A DNA stretch of 64,000 nucleotides. It comes from an uncultured Roseburia sp. Lineage in GTDB: Bacteria > Bacillota > Clostridia > Lachnospirales > Lachnospiraceae. Below, in pieces: positions 26,369 through 35,569 of the stretch. Under the pieces are notes generated by a model. It was not told the DNA's origin and did not search any database. It saw nothing but the letters and a program-made list of their open reading frames with translations. The position numbers and the translations under genes are program-made. The stretch covers positions 1 through 64,000 of the forward strand of contig URUD01000010.1 in NCBI GenBank assembly GCA_900550935.1. The letters are read 5' to 3'. Position 1 is the stretch's first letter. Each line of letters starts with the position of its first letter.

Positions 26369-27568
26369 ATGAAACGGAAACTATTATATCTGCTCGCTCT
26401 CTGTGCTGTAACCCTTTTCTGCGGCTGTGGAGAAACGCAAACCATTGACGATTATGCAACCAATGAAGGTTACGAAACCAGCTCTTCATCGTCAAAAGTT
26501 TCCTCTTCCGGCGGGTCGGATGCTATGGCAGCCTCTGGCATCCCTAAAGACGAGATCAAAGTTGGAGTTCTCCATCTGTCCGACCCTGCAGAGGGAAGCG
26601 GTTACTCCTACACGCACGACCTTGGTATTCAGGGTATGCAGGCAAATCTTGGGCTTTCCTCTGACCAGATCATCCGAAAGATCAATGTCGATGACTCTGA
26701 TGCAGATGCAACACGCACCGCCATTCAGGAATGCATTGATGAGGGCTGTAACATCATCTTTACCACCAGTTGGGGATATATGGATGTGACAGAAGAAATG
26801 GCATCTGAATATCCAGATATCTATTTCTGTCACGGAACCGGCTATAAGAGCAATGGCAAAAATTTTACCAACTATTTCGGTCGGATCTATCAGGCTCGTT
26901 ACCTGAGCGGTATTGTCGCCGGTATGAATACTTCTTCCAATAAGATCGGCTATGTTGCTGCGCAGGATTCCTCGAATTCTGAGGTGACCGGCGGTATTGA
27001 TGCCTTTGCCATCGGTGTTGCCTCCGTCAATCCGGATGCAACCATCTATGTCAAAGTTACCAACAGCTGGTATGACCCGGATGCCGAGAGGGCGGCTTCC
27101 GAAACACTCCTTTCGATGGGGTGTGATGTCATGGCGCAGCACTGTGATACCGCTTATCCACAGACGATGGCGCAGGATGCCGGTGTTTATGGGATCGGCT
27201 ACAACTCGGATATGCAAAAAGAAACTCCAGACTCCTGTCTGACCAGTGTAATCTGGAACTGGAGTGCCTATTATACTTATGCTGTCCAGAGTGTCATTGA
27301 TGGCACCTGGGACGGTCAAAACTATTACGGCGGCATGGCAGACGGTCTGGTTGGTATTACTTCTCTTGCAGACTTCTGTGCCGAGGGAACACAGGAAAAA
27401 GTGGATGAAGCAAAGGCCGGGATCTTATCTGGTTCCCTTAATGTTTTTGATGGCAAGTTAGAAACAAACACAGGTGAAACCATTGGAAGTGACGGTTCTA
27501 CCTTAGATGATGCGACTATCACAGGCGGCATCAACTGGTATTACAAAAATGTTTCCATTGTAGAGTAA
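26369..27568 (+). CDS. BMP-family substrate-binding lipoprotein
   Basis: 399 residues with AAGGAGG 5 bases before the start. The signal peptide (MKRKLLYLLALCAVTLFCGC) ends in a lipobox-like FCGC, with Cys20 as the lipidation site, followed by a Ser-rich linker (SSSSSKVSSSGGS). The mature part is a basic-membrane-protein (PnrA/Med-like) binding domain: IKVGVLHLSDPAEGSGYSYT, IIFTTSWGYMDVTEEMA, FCHGTGYKSNGKNF, GYVAAQDSSNSEVTGGIDAF. These proteins bind nucleosides or related ligands. There are no ABC permease or ATPase genes nearby; 15 bases downstream is a chemoreceptor gene, so a sensory role is likely. Confidence 0.88.
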   Translation: MKRKLLYLLALCAVTLFCGCGETQTIDDYATNEGYETSSSSSKVSSSGGSDAMAASGIPKDEIKVGVLHLSDPAEGSGYSYTHDLGIQGMQANLGLSSDQIIRKINVDDSDADATRTAIQECIDEGCNIIFTTSWGYMDVTEEMASEYPDIYFCHGTGYKSNGKNFTNYFGRIYQARYLSGIVAGMNTSSNKIGYVAAQDSSNSEVTGGIDAFAIGVASVNPDATIYVKVTNSWYDPDAERAASETLLSMGCDVMAQHCDTAYPQTMAQDAGVYGIGYNSDMQKETPDSCLTSVIWNWSAYYTYAVQSVIDGTWDGQNYYGGMADGLVGITSLADFCAEGTQEKVDEAKAGILSGSLNVFDGKLETNTGETIGSDGSTLDDATITGGINWYYKNVSIVE

Positions 27569-27583
27569 AGGGGGGAGAATATT

Positions 27584-29293
27584 ATGAATACACGATTTAC
27601 ATTGCGCAAAAAGATGCTGGTATTGACCGTATTACCGATCTTTGTTCTCGGTATCTTAGTGATTTTTCTCTCTCTGACTGTGGTAAAAAATGCCATGGTA
27701 AGCGAGATTGAGGATGCCTTACGGAGTGCCGCTACCGCCACCTTTGCTGCTTATGACCAGAATTCCGGTTCCTATATTGAGGCTGCAAACGGCGATATCT
27801 GGAAAGGAAGTTACAACATTTCCAAATCCGAGAGTATTGTAGACAGTATTAAAGAAAAATCCGGCATGGAAGTCACATTTTTTTATGGAAACCGCCGTAT
27901 CATGACTTCTGCAGTTGATGCTAATGGTAACCGTATCCTTGGTTCTCCTGCCGGAGATAAGATTGTAGAGACCGTGCTAAACAACGGCGAAGAATATTTC
28001 AGCCATGCAGTTTCCATTGATGGAACCATCTTTTATGGCTACTATACACCTGTCTATCAGGATGGCACTGCTTCGCCGATTGGCATGATATTTATAGGTG
28101 CCAATAAGCAAAAAAAAGATGACACTGTACACCGTATCATTTATACCATGATCGCATGTACGGTTTCCCTGATGGTATTGTGTATTATCATCTCCGTTTT
28201 CTACTCCGGTTCTATCTCCAGGTCGTTAAAGAAAAGTATTGGTGTGGTTCAGGCGGTTGCTGCAGGCAACTTAAAAACTTCAATTGATAAACATTTGTTA
28301 AAGAAAGATGACGAGGTTGGTGACCTTTCCCGTGCCATTCTGCAGTTACAACAGGAAATGACCCAGAGTCTCGAATCGATCGCAGACAACAGCAAAGCTG
28401 TTCTGGCTGCTTCCGGTGCCTTAGAAGGCACAGCGCGGAATACAACCTCTTCGATCCGTGAAGTTGAAAATGCCGTAACCAGCATTGCACAGAGTGCTTC
28501 CCTGCAGGCTCAGATTTCCGGTACTGCTTCCGATAATGTTGCAGAGATGGGCAAACGGATTGAGCAGACCTCCCTTGAAATGGAAGAAATGAAGTCCGGT
28601 GCCTCTGCGATGAAGGAAGCAGAAGAAAAAAATGCTGATACAATACGTAAACTGTTAGACAGCAATGATGAAGTACAGACCCTGATCCGTGAGATTGCCA
28701 CGCAGACCAGCCAGACCAATGAGTCCGCACAAAAGATCAAAGAGGCAACCGATATCATTGCTTCTATCGCAGATGAAACCAGCCTCTTAAGTCTCAATGC
28801 AAGCATTGAAGCTGCCCGTGCCGGAGAAAATGGAAAAGGCTTCGCTGTCGTTGCTGATCAGATTCAGAAACTGGCAACCCAGTCAAATGAATCCAGTCAG
28901 CGCATTGACGAGATCATCCATCAGCTGATCGCTGACTCTGATAAGACCGTAGAAACCATGGGAAAAGTAATTGAAACGATCTCTGCACAGACCGAACATA
29001 TGCAGCAGACCGAAGCTATGACACAGGAAGTTATGGAAAAGATCGACAGTTCCCTGACCAGCCTCTCTGTAATTGAAAACAGCGTTATGTATCTGGATCA
29101 GAGCAGAAATGAGATCATCAAGACCGTGACAGAATTATCTGATATTGCCAAACAGAATGCTGCCACCACACAGGAAGTATGTGCAACCGTAAATGTGGTG
29201 ACAGAAGGGTTCAGCCAGGTAGAAGGAAGTACCGAAGGTTTAAAATCCATCGCTGATGGACTGGAAGTAAGCGTAGAGCACTTCAACGTCTGA
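27584..29293 (+). CDS. Methyl-accepting chemotaxis protein with Cache-type sensor
   Basis: 569 residues. Membrane segment 1 (about 13-35), an extracytoplasmic domain to residue 185, membrane segment 2 (about 187-210), HAMP (about 212-265), then the signalling coiled coil with SLLSLNASIEAARAGENGKG. The sensor has the single-Cache pattern (MEVTFFYGNRRIMTSAVD; IFYGYYTPVYQDG; PIGMIFIGANK). It follows the BMP lipoprotein gene by 15 bases, which suggests that the loaded binding protein docks on it. It ends with an 11-base overlap with the convergent DUF1275 gene. Confidence 0.9.
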   Translation: MNTRFTLRKKMLVLTVLPIFVLGILVIFLSLTVVKNAMVSEIEDALRSAATATFAAYDQNSGSYIEAANGDIWKGSYNISKSESIVDSIKEKSGMEVTFFYGNRRIMTSAVDANGNRILGSPAGDKIVETVLNNGEEYFSHAVSIDGTIFYGYYTPVYQDGTASPIGMIFIGANKQKKDDTVHRIIYTMIACTVSLMVLCIIISVFYSGSISRSLKKSIGVVQAVAAGNLKTSIDKHLLKKDDEVGDLSRAILQLQQEMTQSLESIADNSKAVLAASGALEGTARNTTSSIREVENAVTSIAQSASLQAQISGTASDNVAEMGKRIEQTSLEMEEMKSGASAMKEAEEKNADTIRKLLDSNDEVQTLIREIATQTSQTNESAQKIKEATDIIASIADETSLLSLNASIEAARAGENGKGFAVVADQIQKLATQSNESSQRIDEIIHQLIADSDKTVETMGKVIETISAQTEHMQQTEAMTQEVMEKIDSSLTSLSVIENSVMYLDQSRNEIIKTVTELSDIAKQNAATTQEVCATVNVVTEGFSQVEGSTEGLKSIADGLEVSVEHFNV

Positions 29294-29942
29294 ACATCAT
29301 GAGAAAACTGATCAGCAGCAATCCACAGGAAAACCATATCATGTGGATGCCAAAATGAGCGGAGAGGTTTCCACCAATTCCTGCACCTACTGCAAAGATA
29401 AATATGATCGCAAAGTAGTGCATGGACTGGCGGAACTGCTCCGGTTTTTTTTCTCTTAAATAAACGGACAGTGCCGCCGTTCCACTTCTCAAGTTTCCGA
29501 TACACATCGTACTCGCATACGCATATCCATTGACCTTCCGGAACGTCTGCACCTGCATCGCACAGGCAAATGACACCAGTACGGTAGCCACCATATTAAA
29601 CTCCTTCGGAATAAATCCCACCGCAAACAGGATCAGGATCTCTGCCAGTATAATGCCCTGTCTCCAATGCAGTCTCCTCGCATCTTTATAATGATACTGT
29701 ATCTGTTCCGCAATAAAAACGCCCAGCGTAAATGCCACCAATGGAAGCAGGTACCGCACTCCTGCCATCCATTCACCCGACATAAAATGCTGGCTCATCA
29801 GCACCACATTACCGGTCTGCGCATTGGAAAAGACTTCATCTCTGGTGTTGTAAGTATACGCATCCTGAAATCCACCGGACAATGCTAAAAATGCACTGTT
29901 GCAGAATGCTTCTGACATCTGCCTCTGTTTTTTTGTCTCCAT
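29283..29942 (-). CDS. DUF1275 (YoaK) family membrane protein
   Basis: 219 residues, six predicted membrane segments. Typical family features are the N-terminal ALSGGFQDAYTYNTRDEVFS then NAQTGNVVLMSQHFM, with conserved Gly-Gly and Thr-Gly-Asn motifs. Function in the family is not established. The start has AAAGGAGATG upstream. It overlaps the convergent chemoreceptor gene at the 3' ends. Confidence 0.85.
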   Translation of the reverse strand: METKKQRQMSEAFCNSAFLALSGGFQDAYTYNTRDEVFSNAQTGNVVLMSQHFMSGEWMAGVRYLLPLVAFTLGVFIAEQIQYHYKDARRLHWRQGIILAEILILFAVGFIPKEFNMVATVLVSFACAMQVQTFRKVNGYAYASTMCIGNLRSGTAALSVYLREKKPEQFRQSMHYFAIIFIFAVGAGIGGNLSAHFGIHMIWFSCGLLLISFLMMFRR

Positions 29943-30113
29943 CTGCCCCGCATCTCCTTTTCTTTTCGTAAAATCTCATGGGTATTATACTACTTATCGG
30001 GGAGTTTGCAAGGGGATGATTTTAATTCATAGCTCCAAGTTCCATTTTCTACTGTATAATGAAATTCACTTATTTCATCTTCCAGAAACACCCTCAACAT
30101 GTCCTAATTTTTA

Positions 30114-30290
30114 TTAACATAGAACCAACTTTTTTACTTCATAGCCATAAATTTCTGCCAAATCTTTATCTAGCATTACCTGCTGCCCACGAATTATATA
30201 CACTTTACTACGAATATCATCCGTAGTTATCAATTCTTTTGTTTCTTCCATTCTTCCTCCAGACAAATTGGTTGCAATTTCTATGTCCTG
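30114..30290 (-). pseudogene. N-terminal fragment of an ORF6N-domain protein
   Basis: The minus strand encodes ...EIATNLSGGRMEETKELI, then TTDDIRSKVYIIRGQQVMLD and KDLAEIYGYEVKKLVLC, then a stop. IRSKVYIIRGQQVMLDKDLA-EIYGYEVK is the start of the ORF6N domain, a DNA-binding-associated module of phages and mobile elements. A full protein continues for 100 or more residues; here it ends a few residues after EVK. Its 5' end is fused out of frame to the broken cupin gene at about 30286. This looks like the scar of a deletion that joined two unrelated genes. Confidence 0.7.
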
Positions 30291-30858
30291 CAATGCAGAT
30301 AAGAATCTGTCCGCCTCCGCTTTTTGCATGATGAATATGCCAGTTATTCCTGCAACCAGGTTCAAAAGTCACATTGAAAATTCCAACCTGTGACGTAGAC
30401 ACAGGAGCCAAAAAACTTTTCCCTGTAAAATATTGTGCAAATTTATCATTTGGCTCTCCAATCGGGAATATCATCTTTTTAGCATGAGCTCTCATTGCTT
30501 CATCTTCATACGAAAGATCACCTTCGTCTATACTCCAGACATCTTTTGCAAGATTGAATGCCGCCCATCCTTTTGGCCACCCTGCATAAAATGCTATATG
30601 GGTAATCACGGCTGCAATTTCTTTCTGAGTCACTCCATGAGCTTTTGCATTTTCAAAATGATGTACTAAAGATGTATTAATCATTCCTGAAGCGATAAAT
30701 GCTGTGACTGTTATAATACATCTTGTCTTTACATCAATATCCTGATTATTCCAGTTTTCTCCAAATAAAACATCATCATTAAAATGTGCAAACTGTGGTG
30801 CAAATTCATTCAGTGCGTTTCTTCCTGCTGTCTGTACAATTTTTTTCACTTTAATCAC
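30217..30858 (-). pseudogene. Carboxymuconolactone decarboxylase-cupin protein, C-terminally truncated
   Basis: Residues 1-115 form a CMD/AhpD-like domain (RCIITVTAFIASGMINTSLV; GVTQKEIAAVITHIAFYAGWP). A cupin starts at about residue 145 (STSQVGIFNVTFEPGCRNNW then HIHHAKSGGGQILICIAG) with the metal-binding HIHH. After ICIAG (about residue 191) the frame runs into the ORF6N fragment and stops at 213. The second cupin motif (about 60 residues) is missing. The CMD part may still fold. It lies 6 bases behind the flavin reductase gene, as the last gene of the first redox operon. Confidence 0.75.
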
Positions 30859-30864
30859 CTGTCC

Positions 30865-31419
30865 TTATTTTAACTTTGCTCCATCCTTAAAAGCATTTCC
30901 CACACGTTCTCCAAGTCTGTAATATCCGTGATGTACCGGGTCATATGTAATTGGTGTAAATTTACTAAGATCAATTTCTCCGTCATCACCGAGACATTTC
31001 TCATCTGCACTTACATTTTTGATTTCTGCAAGATACTTGCTTTCATCAATAACTTTTACAAGTTCACACTCAAGAGTCAATGGAAGTTCATTGATGACTG
31101 GTGCATTTACATATTCACTCTTCGTTGTAGTAAAGCCTGCTTTTTGCATCTTATATGCTTCTTTATTTGCAGAAACAATTCCCACATAATCGCAGGCAAC
31201 CAGATGTTCAAGATCTGCCACCCCTACTGTAAAAGCCTTATTTTTTATAATATTGTCTGTTGTCTTATGGGCAGACAAATCTACAATAATCTCATTTGCA
31301 CCTACAATTCCGCCCCATGCAGCGTTCATTGCATTTGCCTTTCCATTTTCATCATAGGTTCCCAGAATCATAACCGGCTGTGGATATAAAAATGGCTTTG
31401 CTCCAAAATTTTTTCTCAT
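30865..31419 (-). CDS. Flavin reductase family protein (FMN-binding split barrel)
   Basis: 184 residues. The split-barrel core is seen in FLYPQPVMILGTYDENGKAN, AMNAAWGGIVGANEIIVDLS and KAFTVGVADLEHLVACDYVG, with the Cys typical of the HpaC/FlaRed-like anaerobic subgroup. Members bind FMN and reduce it with NAD(P)H or act as flavoprotein reductases. It lies 20 bases behind the flavodoxin gene and before the truncated CMD-cupin gene. Its likely partner is the flavodoxin; the final electron acceptor is unknown. Confidence 0.85.
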   Translation of the reverse strand: MRKNFGAKPFLYPQPVMILGTYDENGKANAMNAAWGGIVGANEIIVDLSAHKTTDNIIKNKAFTVGVADLEHLVACDYVGIVSANKEAYKMQKAGFTTTKSEYVNAPVINELPLTLECELVKVIDESKYLAEIKNVSADEKCLGDDGEIDLSKFTPITYDPVHHGYYRLGERVGNAFKDGAKLK

Positions 31420-31439
31420 TGTTTTATCTCTCCTTATGG

Positions 31440-31943
31440 TTATTTGTTTATATCAGTATTTATCTGCCCAATCCATTCTGTAATCATCTCTTCTGAAGTT
31501 TCCAGATGATCTTTTCCTTTGGAATCAAACTGAATCTGCATTTCATGTGCAAAGGCAGCTCCTTTGCAATTTTCCTTCACATCTTTTATAACATGCCCCG
31601 GCCATCCACCATTTGTCATAAATGGAATCACTGTCTTTCCTGTAAAATCATTTGTTGTCAAAAATGTAAGCACTGCAGGTGCCATCGTATACCACCACGT
31701 TGGAGTTCCGATAGCAATCACATCATAATCAGCAAGATTTACAGATATCGGATTGATCTGAGGCATAAAGCCTGCCTCTACCTCTCTTTTTCCCTGTTCA
31801 ACCACATCTTCATGACTGCCGCTGTATGGCTCTGCTGTTTCGATTCTCGCAATATCTGCACCTGTCCCATTAGTCAGCTGCTCTGCAATTCTTTTCGTGT
31901 TTCCATTTGACCAGGAATAATATACAACTAACATTTTCTTCAT
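31440..31943 (-). CDS. Flavodoxin
   Basis: 167 residues, no signal peptide, cytosolic. The FMN phosphate loop is VVYYSWSNGNTKRIAEQL (residues 6-23); the isoalloxazine contacts are IGTPTWWYTMAPAVLTFL and TNGGWPGHV. It is the same flavodoxin subtype (Flavodoxin_4-like) as the lipoprotein at 33182. It carries electrons at low potential. The ribosome site AAAGGAG overlaps the last codons of the 36-residue peptide just upstream, so the two are translationally linked. Confidence 0.88.
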   Translation of the reverse strand: MKKMLVVYYSWSNGNTKRIAEQLTNGTGADIARIETAEPYSGSHEDVVEQGKREVEAGFMPQINPISVNLADYDVIAIGTPTWWYTMAPAVLTFLTTNDFTGKTVIPFMTNGGWPGHVIKDVKENCKGAAFAHEMQIQFDSKGKDHLETSEEMITEWIGQINTDINK

Positions 31944-31948
31944 TATCT

Positions 31949-32059
31949 CTATTCTCCTTTACTTATTTTAGCCCCTGTAAACAGATAGATATACCCCACC
32001 ATGACTACCGCTAAAGAAGCCACTATTACCCCGATGGTTATCTTTTTCCTTGTTTTCAT
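31949..32059 (-). CDS. 36-residue single-pass membrane peptide
   Basis: A short frame between the aldo/keto reductase and the flavodoxin. It starts with ATG behind a good GAGGTGAG site and encodes MKTRKKITIGVIVASLAVVM, then VGYIYLFTGAKISKGE. The composition is positive-inside (KTRKK), one 19-20-residue membrane helix, and a short polar tail. It ends 5 bases before the flavodoxin start. The helix resembles the N-terminal anchor of the hydrolase at 35570 (...VIMVYIYFSKPGR), so it may be either a genuine small subunit or the remnant anchor of a lost protein. Confidence 0.6.
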   Translation of the reverse strand: MKTRKKITIGVIVASLAVVMVGYIYLFTGAKISKGE

Positions 32060-32071
32060 TGCTCACCTCTT

Positions 32072-33088
<1,017 letters not shown>

Positions 33089-33110
33089 CTATATTTCAAA
33101 CTTTACTGTA

Positions 33111-33141
33111 AGTATAAGAAAAAGAGACTCCGGACAGAAGT
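33111..33141 (-). promoter_or_regulatory. Promoter A of the redox island (shared element)
   Basis: On the minus strand ACTTCT (33136-33141), 4 bases, GGAGTCT, then TATACT -10 at 33111-33116, exactly 12 bases after GGA. The -35 position lacks TTGACA, which suggests activator dependence. The same element with the same spacing occurs at 35495-35525 and 38298-38327. The flanks form a dyad (GAGACT...AGTCTC) that may also end the upstream transcript. Confidence 0.65.
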
Positions 33142-33181
33142 CTCTCTTTGTTACGATTCCTCCAAATATTTTTATATTCTT

Positions 33182-33868
33182 TTATAATCCAAGACTGTCT
33201 ATCCATGAACTGATATCTGATTCAGACGCTCCACCATGGAATCGTTCCCCTTCTTTCCAGTCACCTGTTCCTGTCATCTCTTCCAGAAGATTACCGCTGT
33301 CACCGATTCCCGAGGTCGCTGCTGTACAGAATGGGATGACTGTTTTTCCTGTAAAGTCATTCTCTTTTACAAAGTTATCTACTGGCCATGCTGCAATTCC
33401 CCACCAGATAGGATAGCCAATGTATACCGTATCATATGAATCCCAGTTATCAACTGTTGTAGACACCAGTTCCACATCTCTTAAGCTCTCATCATCATGT
33501 TCTCTTGACACCCGGCTGTCATCATCTGTCCAGTCAAGGTCATCATCTGTATATGGCTCCACAGGCTCTATTTCAAACAGATCTGCCTCTGTAATTTTTG
33601 CTATCTTTTCAGCAACATCTTTTGTATTTCCTGAAGCTGAATAATATACAACCAATGTTTTTCCATTTCCTGTTGATGTATTTTCTGTTGTATCTGTAGT
33701 GTTTTCGGAATTTGTATCCGCTTCTTCATTTCCAGACTGGTTTGTACTTGCAGACTGGCTGTCATTATTAGAAGCAGACTGGTTTGTATTGCTTGCTCCA
33801 CATCCTGCCATCAAACCGATTGCCATGATGCATGTTAAGAGTACTGCTGCTATTTTCTTTGTTTTCAT
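33182..33868 (-). CDS. Flavodoxin-domain lipoprotein, extracytoplasmic
   Basis: 228 residues. A signal peptide with lipobox (AIGLMAGC, Cys23) is followed by a Ser/Asn/Thr-rich linker of about 45 residues. Then comes a complete flavodoxin domain: LVVYYSASGNTKDVAEKIAK (FMN loop), IGYPIWWGIAAWPVDNFV, PFCTAATSGIGDSG. The FMN would lie outside the cytoplasmic membrane, which is unusual for a flavodoxin. It is the last gene of the second operon, behind an FMN reductase and an aldo/keto reductase. It could receive electrons from the DUF4405 membrane protein encoded in the third operon; that is inference. Confidence 0.87.
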   Translation of the reverse strand: MKTKKIAAVLLTCIMAIGLMAGCGASNTNQSASNNDSQSASTNQSGNEEADTNSENTTDTTENTSTGNGKTLVVYYSASGNTKDVAEKIAKITEADLFEIEPVEPYTDDDLDWTDDDSRVSREHDDESLRDVELVSTTVDNWDSYDTVYIGYPIWWGIAAWPVDNFVKENDFTGKTVIPFCTAATSGIGDSGNLLEEMTGTGDWKEGERFHGGASESDISSWIDSLGL

Positions 33869-33913
33869 TCTAAGGTTACCTCCTGTCGTATAAAATGTTT
33901 GTCACGCTAATTT

Positions 33914-34546
33914 CTATCGGATGAAATTGGTAAATACAAAATCCGGTGCCTTTGGCATTTCAATTCCCATTTTTGTCGCAACATTTTTACAGTTAATGAA
34001 ATATGCCATATTGTTTCCAAGGATCTGCATAACCTGCATTCCTTCGAGATCCTGTTTTACTTCATCCGGATTCGTCCCATGTACCATATTCCAATATCTC
34101 GATGTAATGATCGGCATCTGCATCAGACCAAAATATTTATTTACCTGGTCCCATGTGGCAGTTGTTCCGGCCCTTCTTGCTGAAATTACCACAGCGGCAG
34201 GTTTCAGGCGGAATCTGTCGCCGCCACCGTTTAAATCGGCATAAAAGACTCTGTCCATAAAGGATGTGATTGCACCGCCTGCACCACCCCAGTGTACCGG
34301 AGTTCCAAATACGAATCCGTCATAATCCCCTGCTATTTCCAGAAATTCATTCACGATATCATCCAGGATGCATTTATTTTTTTCCTGACATTTTCTGCAG
34401 GCAATACATCCTGAAATCGGCTTATTTCCAATCCAGAAAATATCTGTACTTATGCCATTTTCATTTAATGCACTGGATACTTCACAAAGAGCTGTATAAG
34501 TACAGCCATTTTTGTGTGGACTGCCATTGACAAGTAATACTTTCAT
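33914..34546 (-). CDS. NAD(P)H-dependent FMN reductase / iron-sulfur flavoprotein-like
   Basis: 210 residues. The flavodoxin-like fold begins with LLVNGSPHKNGCTYTAL (phosphate loop). A cysteine cluster CIACRKCQEKNKC (residues about 48-60) is the compact motif of iron-sulfur flavoproteins, although the last spacing is short. FGTPVHWGGAGGAITSFMDR binds the flavin ring. It is cytosolic. It lies between the aldo/keto reductase and the flavodoxin lipoprotein in the second operon. An iron-sulfur cluster is likely but not certain. Confidence 0.85.
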   Translation of the reverse strand: MKVLLVNGSPHKNGCTYTALCEVSSALNENGISTDIFWIGNKPISGCIACRKCQEKNKCILDDIVNEFLEIAGDYDGFVFGTPVHWGGAGGAITSFMDRVFYADLNGGGDRFRLKPAAVVISARRAGTTATWDQVNKYFGLMQMPIITSRYWNMVHGTNPDEVKQDLEGMQVMQILGNNMAYFINCKNVATKMGIEMPKAPDFVFTNFIR

Positions 34547-34564
34547 TGATTTTTCCTCTTATGC

Positions 34565-35452
34565 TTACCAGTTCTTTTTTTCTTTTGAACTGTCATTATT
34601 CTTTTTTCTTTCCTCAACCATCTTCACGAACCATTCCACCATATTCGGATCCTGATGCGAGAAGAAGGAGCTTGTCTTCTTGTCCAGTTCTGCAATAGTC
34701 TTCATATCTTCATCAGAAAGTGTGAAATCAAAAACATTAAAGTTTTCTTCCATTCTCTCAATGTGTGTTGATTTCGGAATAACCACTACCCCTCTCTGAA
34801 TATGCCAGCGAAGCATAACCTGTGCCGGAGTCTTCTGATATTTTTCTGCAATCTCTGCGATGACAGGATTCTCAAAGGTGCCTCCTCTGCCCTCACCGAA
34901 TGGTGCCCATGCTTCTAACCGGATATCATATTTGTCTGCCCATTCCTTCATCTCTTTCTGCTGATTGAAGATGTGGGTTTCCACCTGATTTACCATAGGT
35001 TTAATGCGGTTGAAGGATGCAAAATCAACCATTCTGTCTACATAAAAGTTGGAAATTCCGATTGCTCTGATTTTTCCCTCATCGTACAGATCTTCCAATG
35101 CATGGTAAGCACCGTAAGCATCTGAAAATGGCTGGTGAAGCAATACCAGATCCAGATAATCTGTCTTTAACTTTTTCATGGATTCAAGAACTGATTTCTT
35201 TGCTTCTTCATATCCATAATGTTCAACCCACACCTTTGTTGTAAGGAAGATTTCTTCTCTTGGAATGCCTGACTTTTGGATTGCATTCCCAACCTCTTCC
35301 TCATTAAAATAACTCTGTGCTGTATCAATCGCCCGGTATCCAACTTTTAAAGCATCAAGCACACATCTTTCACATTCCTCTTTTGTTACCTGATATACGC
35401 CATATCCCAGTATTGGCATTTTTACACCATTATTTAATGAAATATATTCCAT
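34565..35452 (-). CDS. Aldo/keto reductase (AKR5/YvgN-like)
   Basis: 295 residues from ATG 35452, chosen because AGGAGG lies 9 bases upstream; an earlier in-frame ATG at 35479 places that site inside the coding region. The tetrad appears as AIDTAQSYFNEEEVG (Asp, Tyr), IFLTTKVWVEHYGY (Lys) and LVLLHQPFSDAYG (His). The C-terminal IPKSTHIERMEENFNVFDF contacts NADPH. The family includes 2,5-diketogluconate and methylglyoxal reductases. It is the first gene of the second redox operon, behind promoter B. Confidence 0.87.
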   Translation of the reverse strand: MEYISLNNGVKMPILGYGVYQVTKEECERCVLDALKVGYRAIDTAQSYFNEEEVGNAIQKSGIPREEIFLTTKVWVEHYGYEEAKKSVLESMKKLKTDYLDLVLLHQPFSDAYGAYHALEDLYDEGKIRAIGISNFYVDRMVDFASFNRIKPMVNQVETHIFNQQKEMKEWADKYDIRLEAWAPFGEGRGGTFENPVIAEIAEKYQKTPAQVMLRWHIQRGVVVIPKSTHIERMEENFNVFDFTLSDEDMKTIAELDKKTSSFFSHQDPNMVEWFVKMVEERKKNNDSSKEKKNW

Positions 35453-35494
35453 TGTCGTATCCTCCTTGTTTTCTTTCATTCATCTTACATTCAT

Positions 35495-35558
35495 ACTATA
35501 ATACTGATAGATTCCTTTGAGAAGTTTCGATAAGTTTTTCAGTCTTAACCTTTCGGTT
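35495..35558 (-). promoter_or_regulatory. Promoter B of the redox island, with LysR-type dyad
   Basis: On the minus strand: AACCGAAAGGTT dyad (35547-35558), then ACTTCT (35520-35525), CAAA, GGAATCT, and TATAGT -10 (35495-35500), 12 bases after GGA. The dyad centre is about 64 bases before the predicted start site. The element ACTTCT-N4-GGA matches promoter A, and the dyad matches promoter C, lying 33 bases before ACTTCT in both. Confidence 0.7.
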
Positions 35559-35569
35559 TATTCTGGTTC

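Noticed and set aside
26492..27319. 275-codon antisense frame opposite the BMP lipoprotein gene
   Set aside because: It lies wholly within a clearly coding gene and shows no domain or ribosome site.
29990..30100. 36-codon frame (MLRVFLEDEISEFHYTVENG...) on the minus strand
   Set aside because: It has a protein-like composition but no recognisable family and a poor ribosome site; it may be another gene remnant at the deletion junction and is too weak to list.
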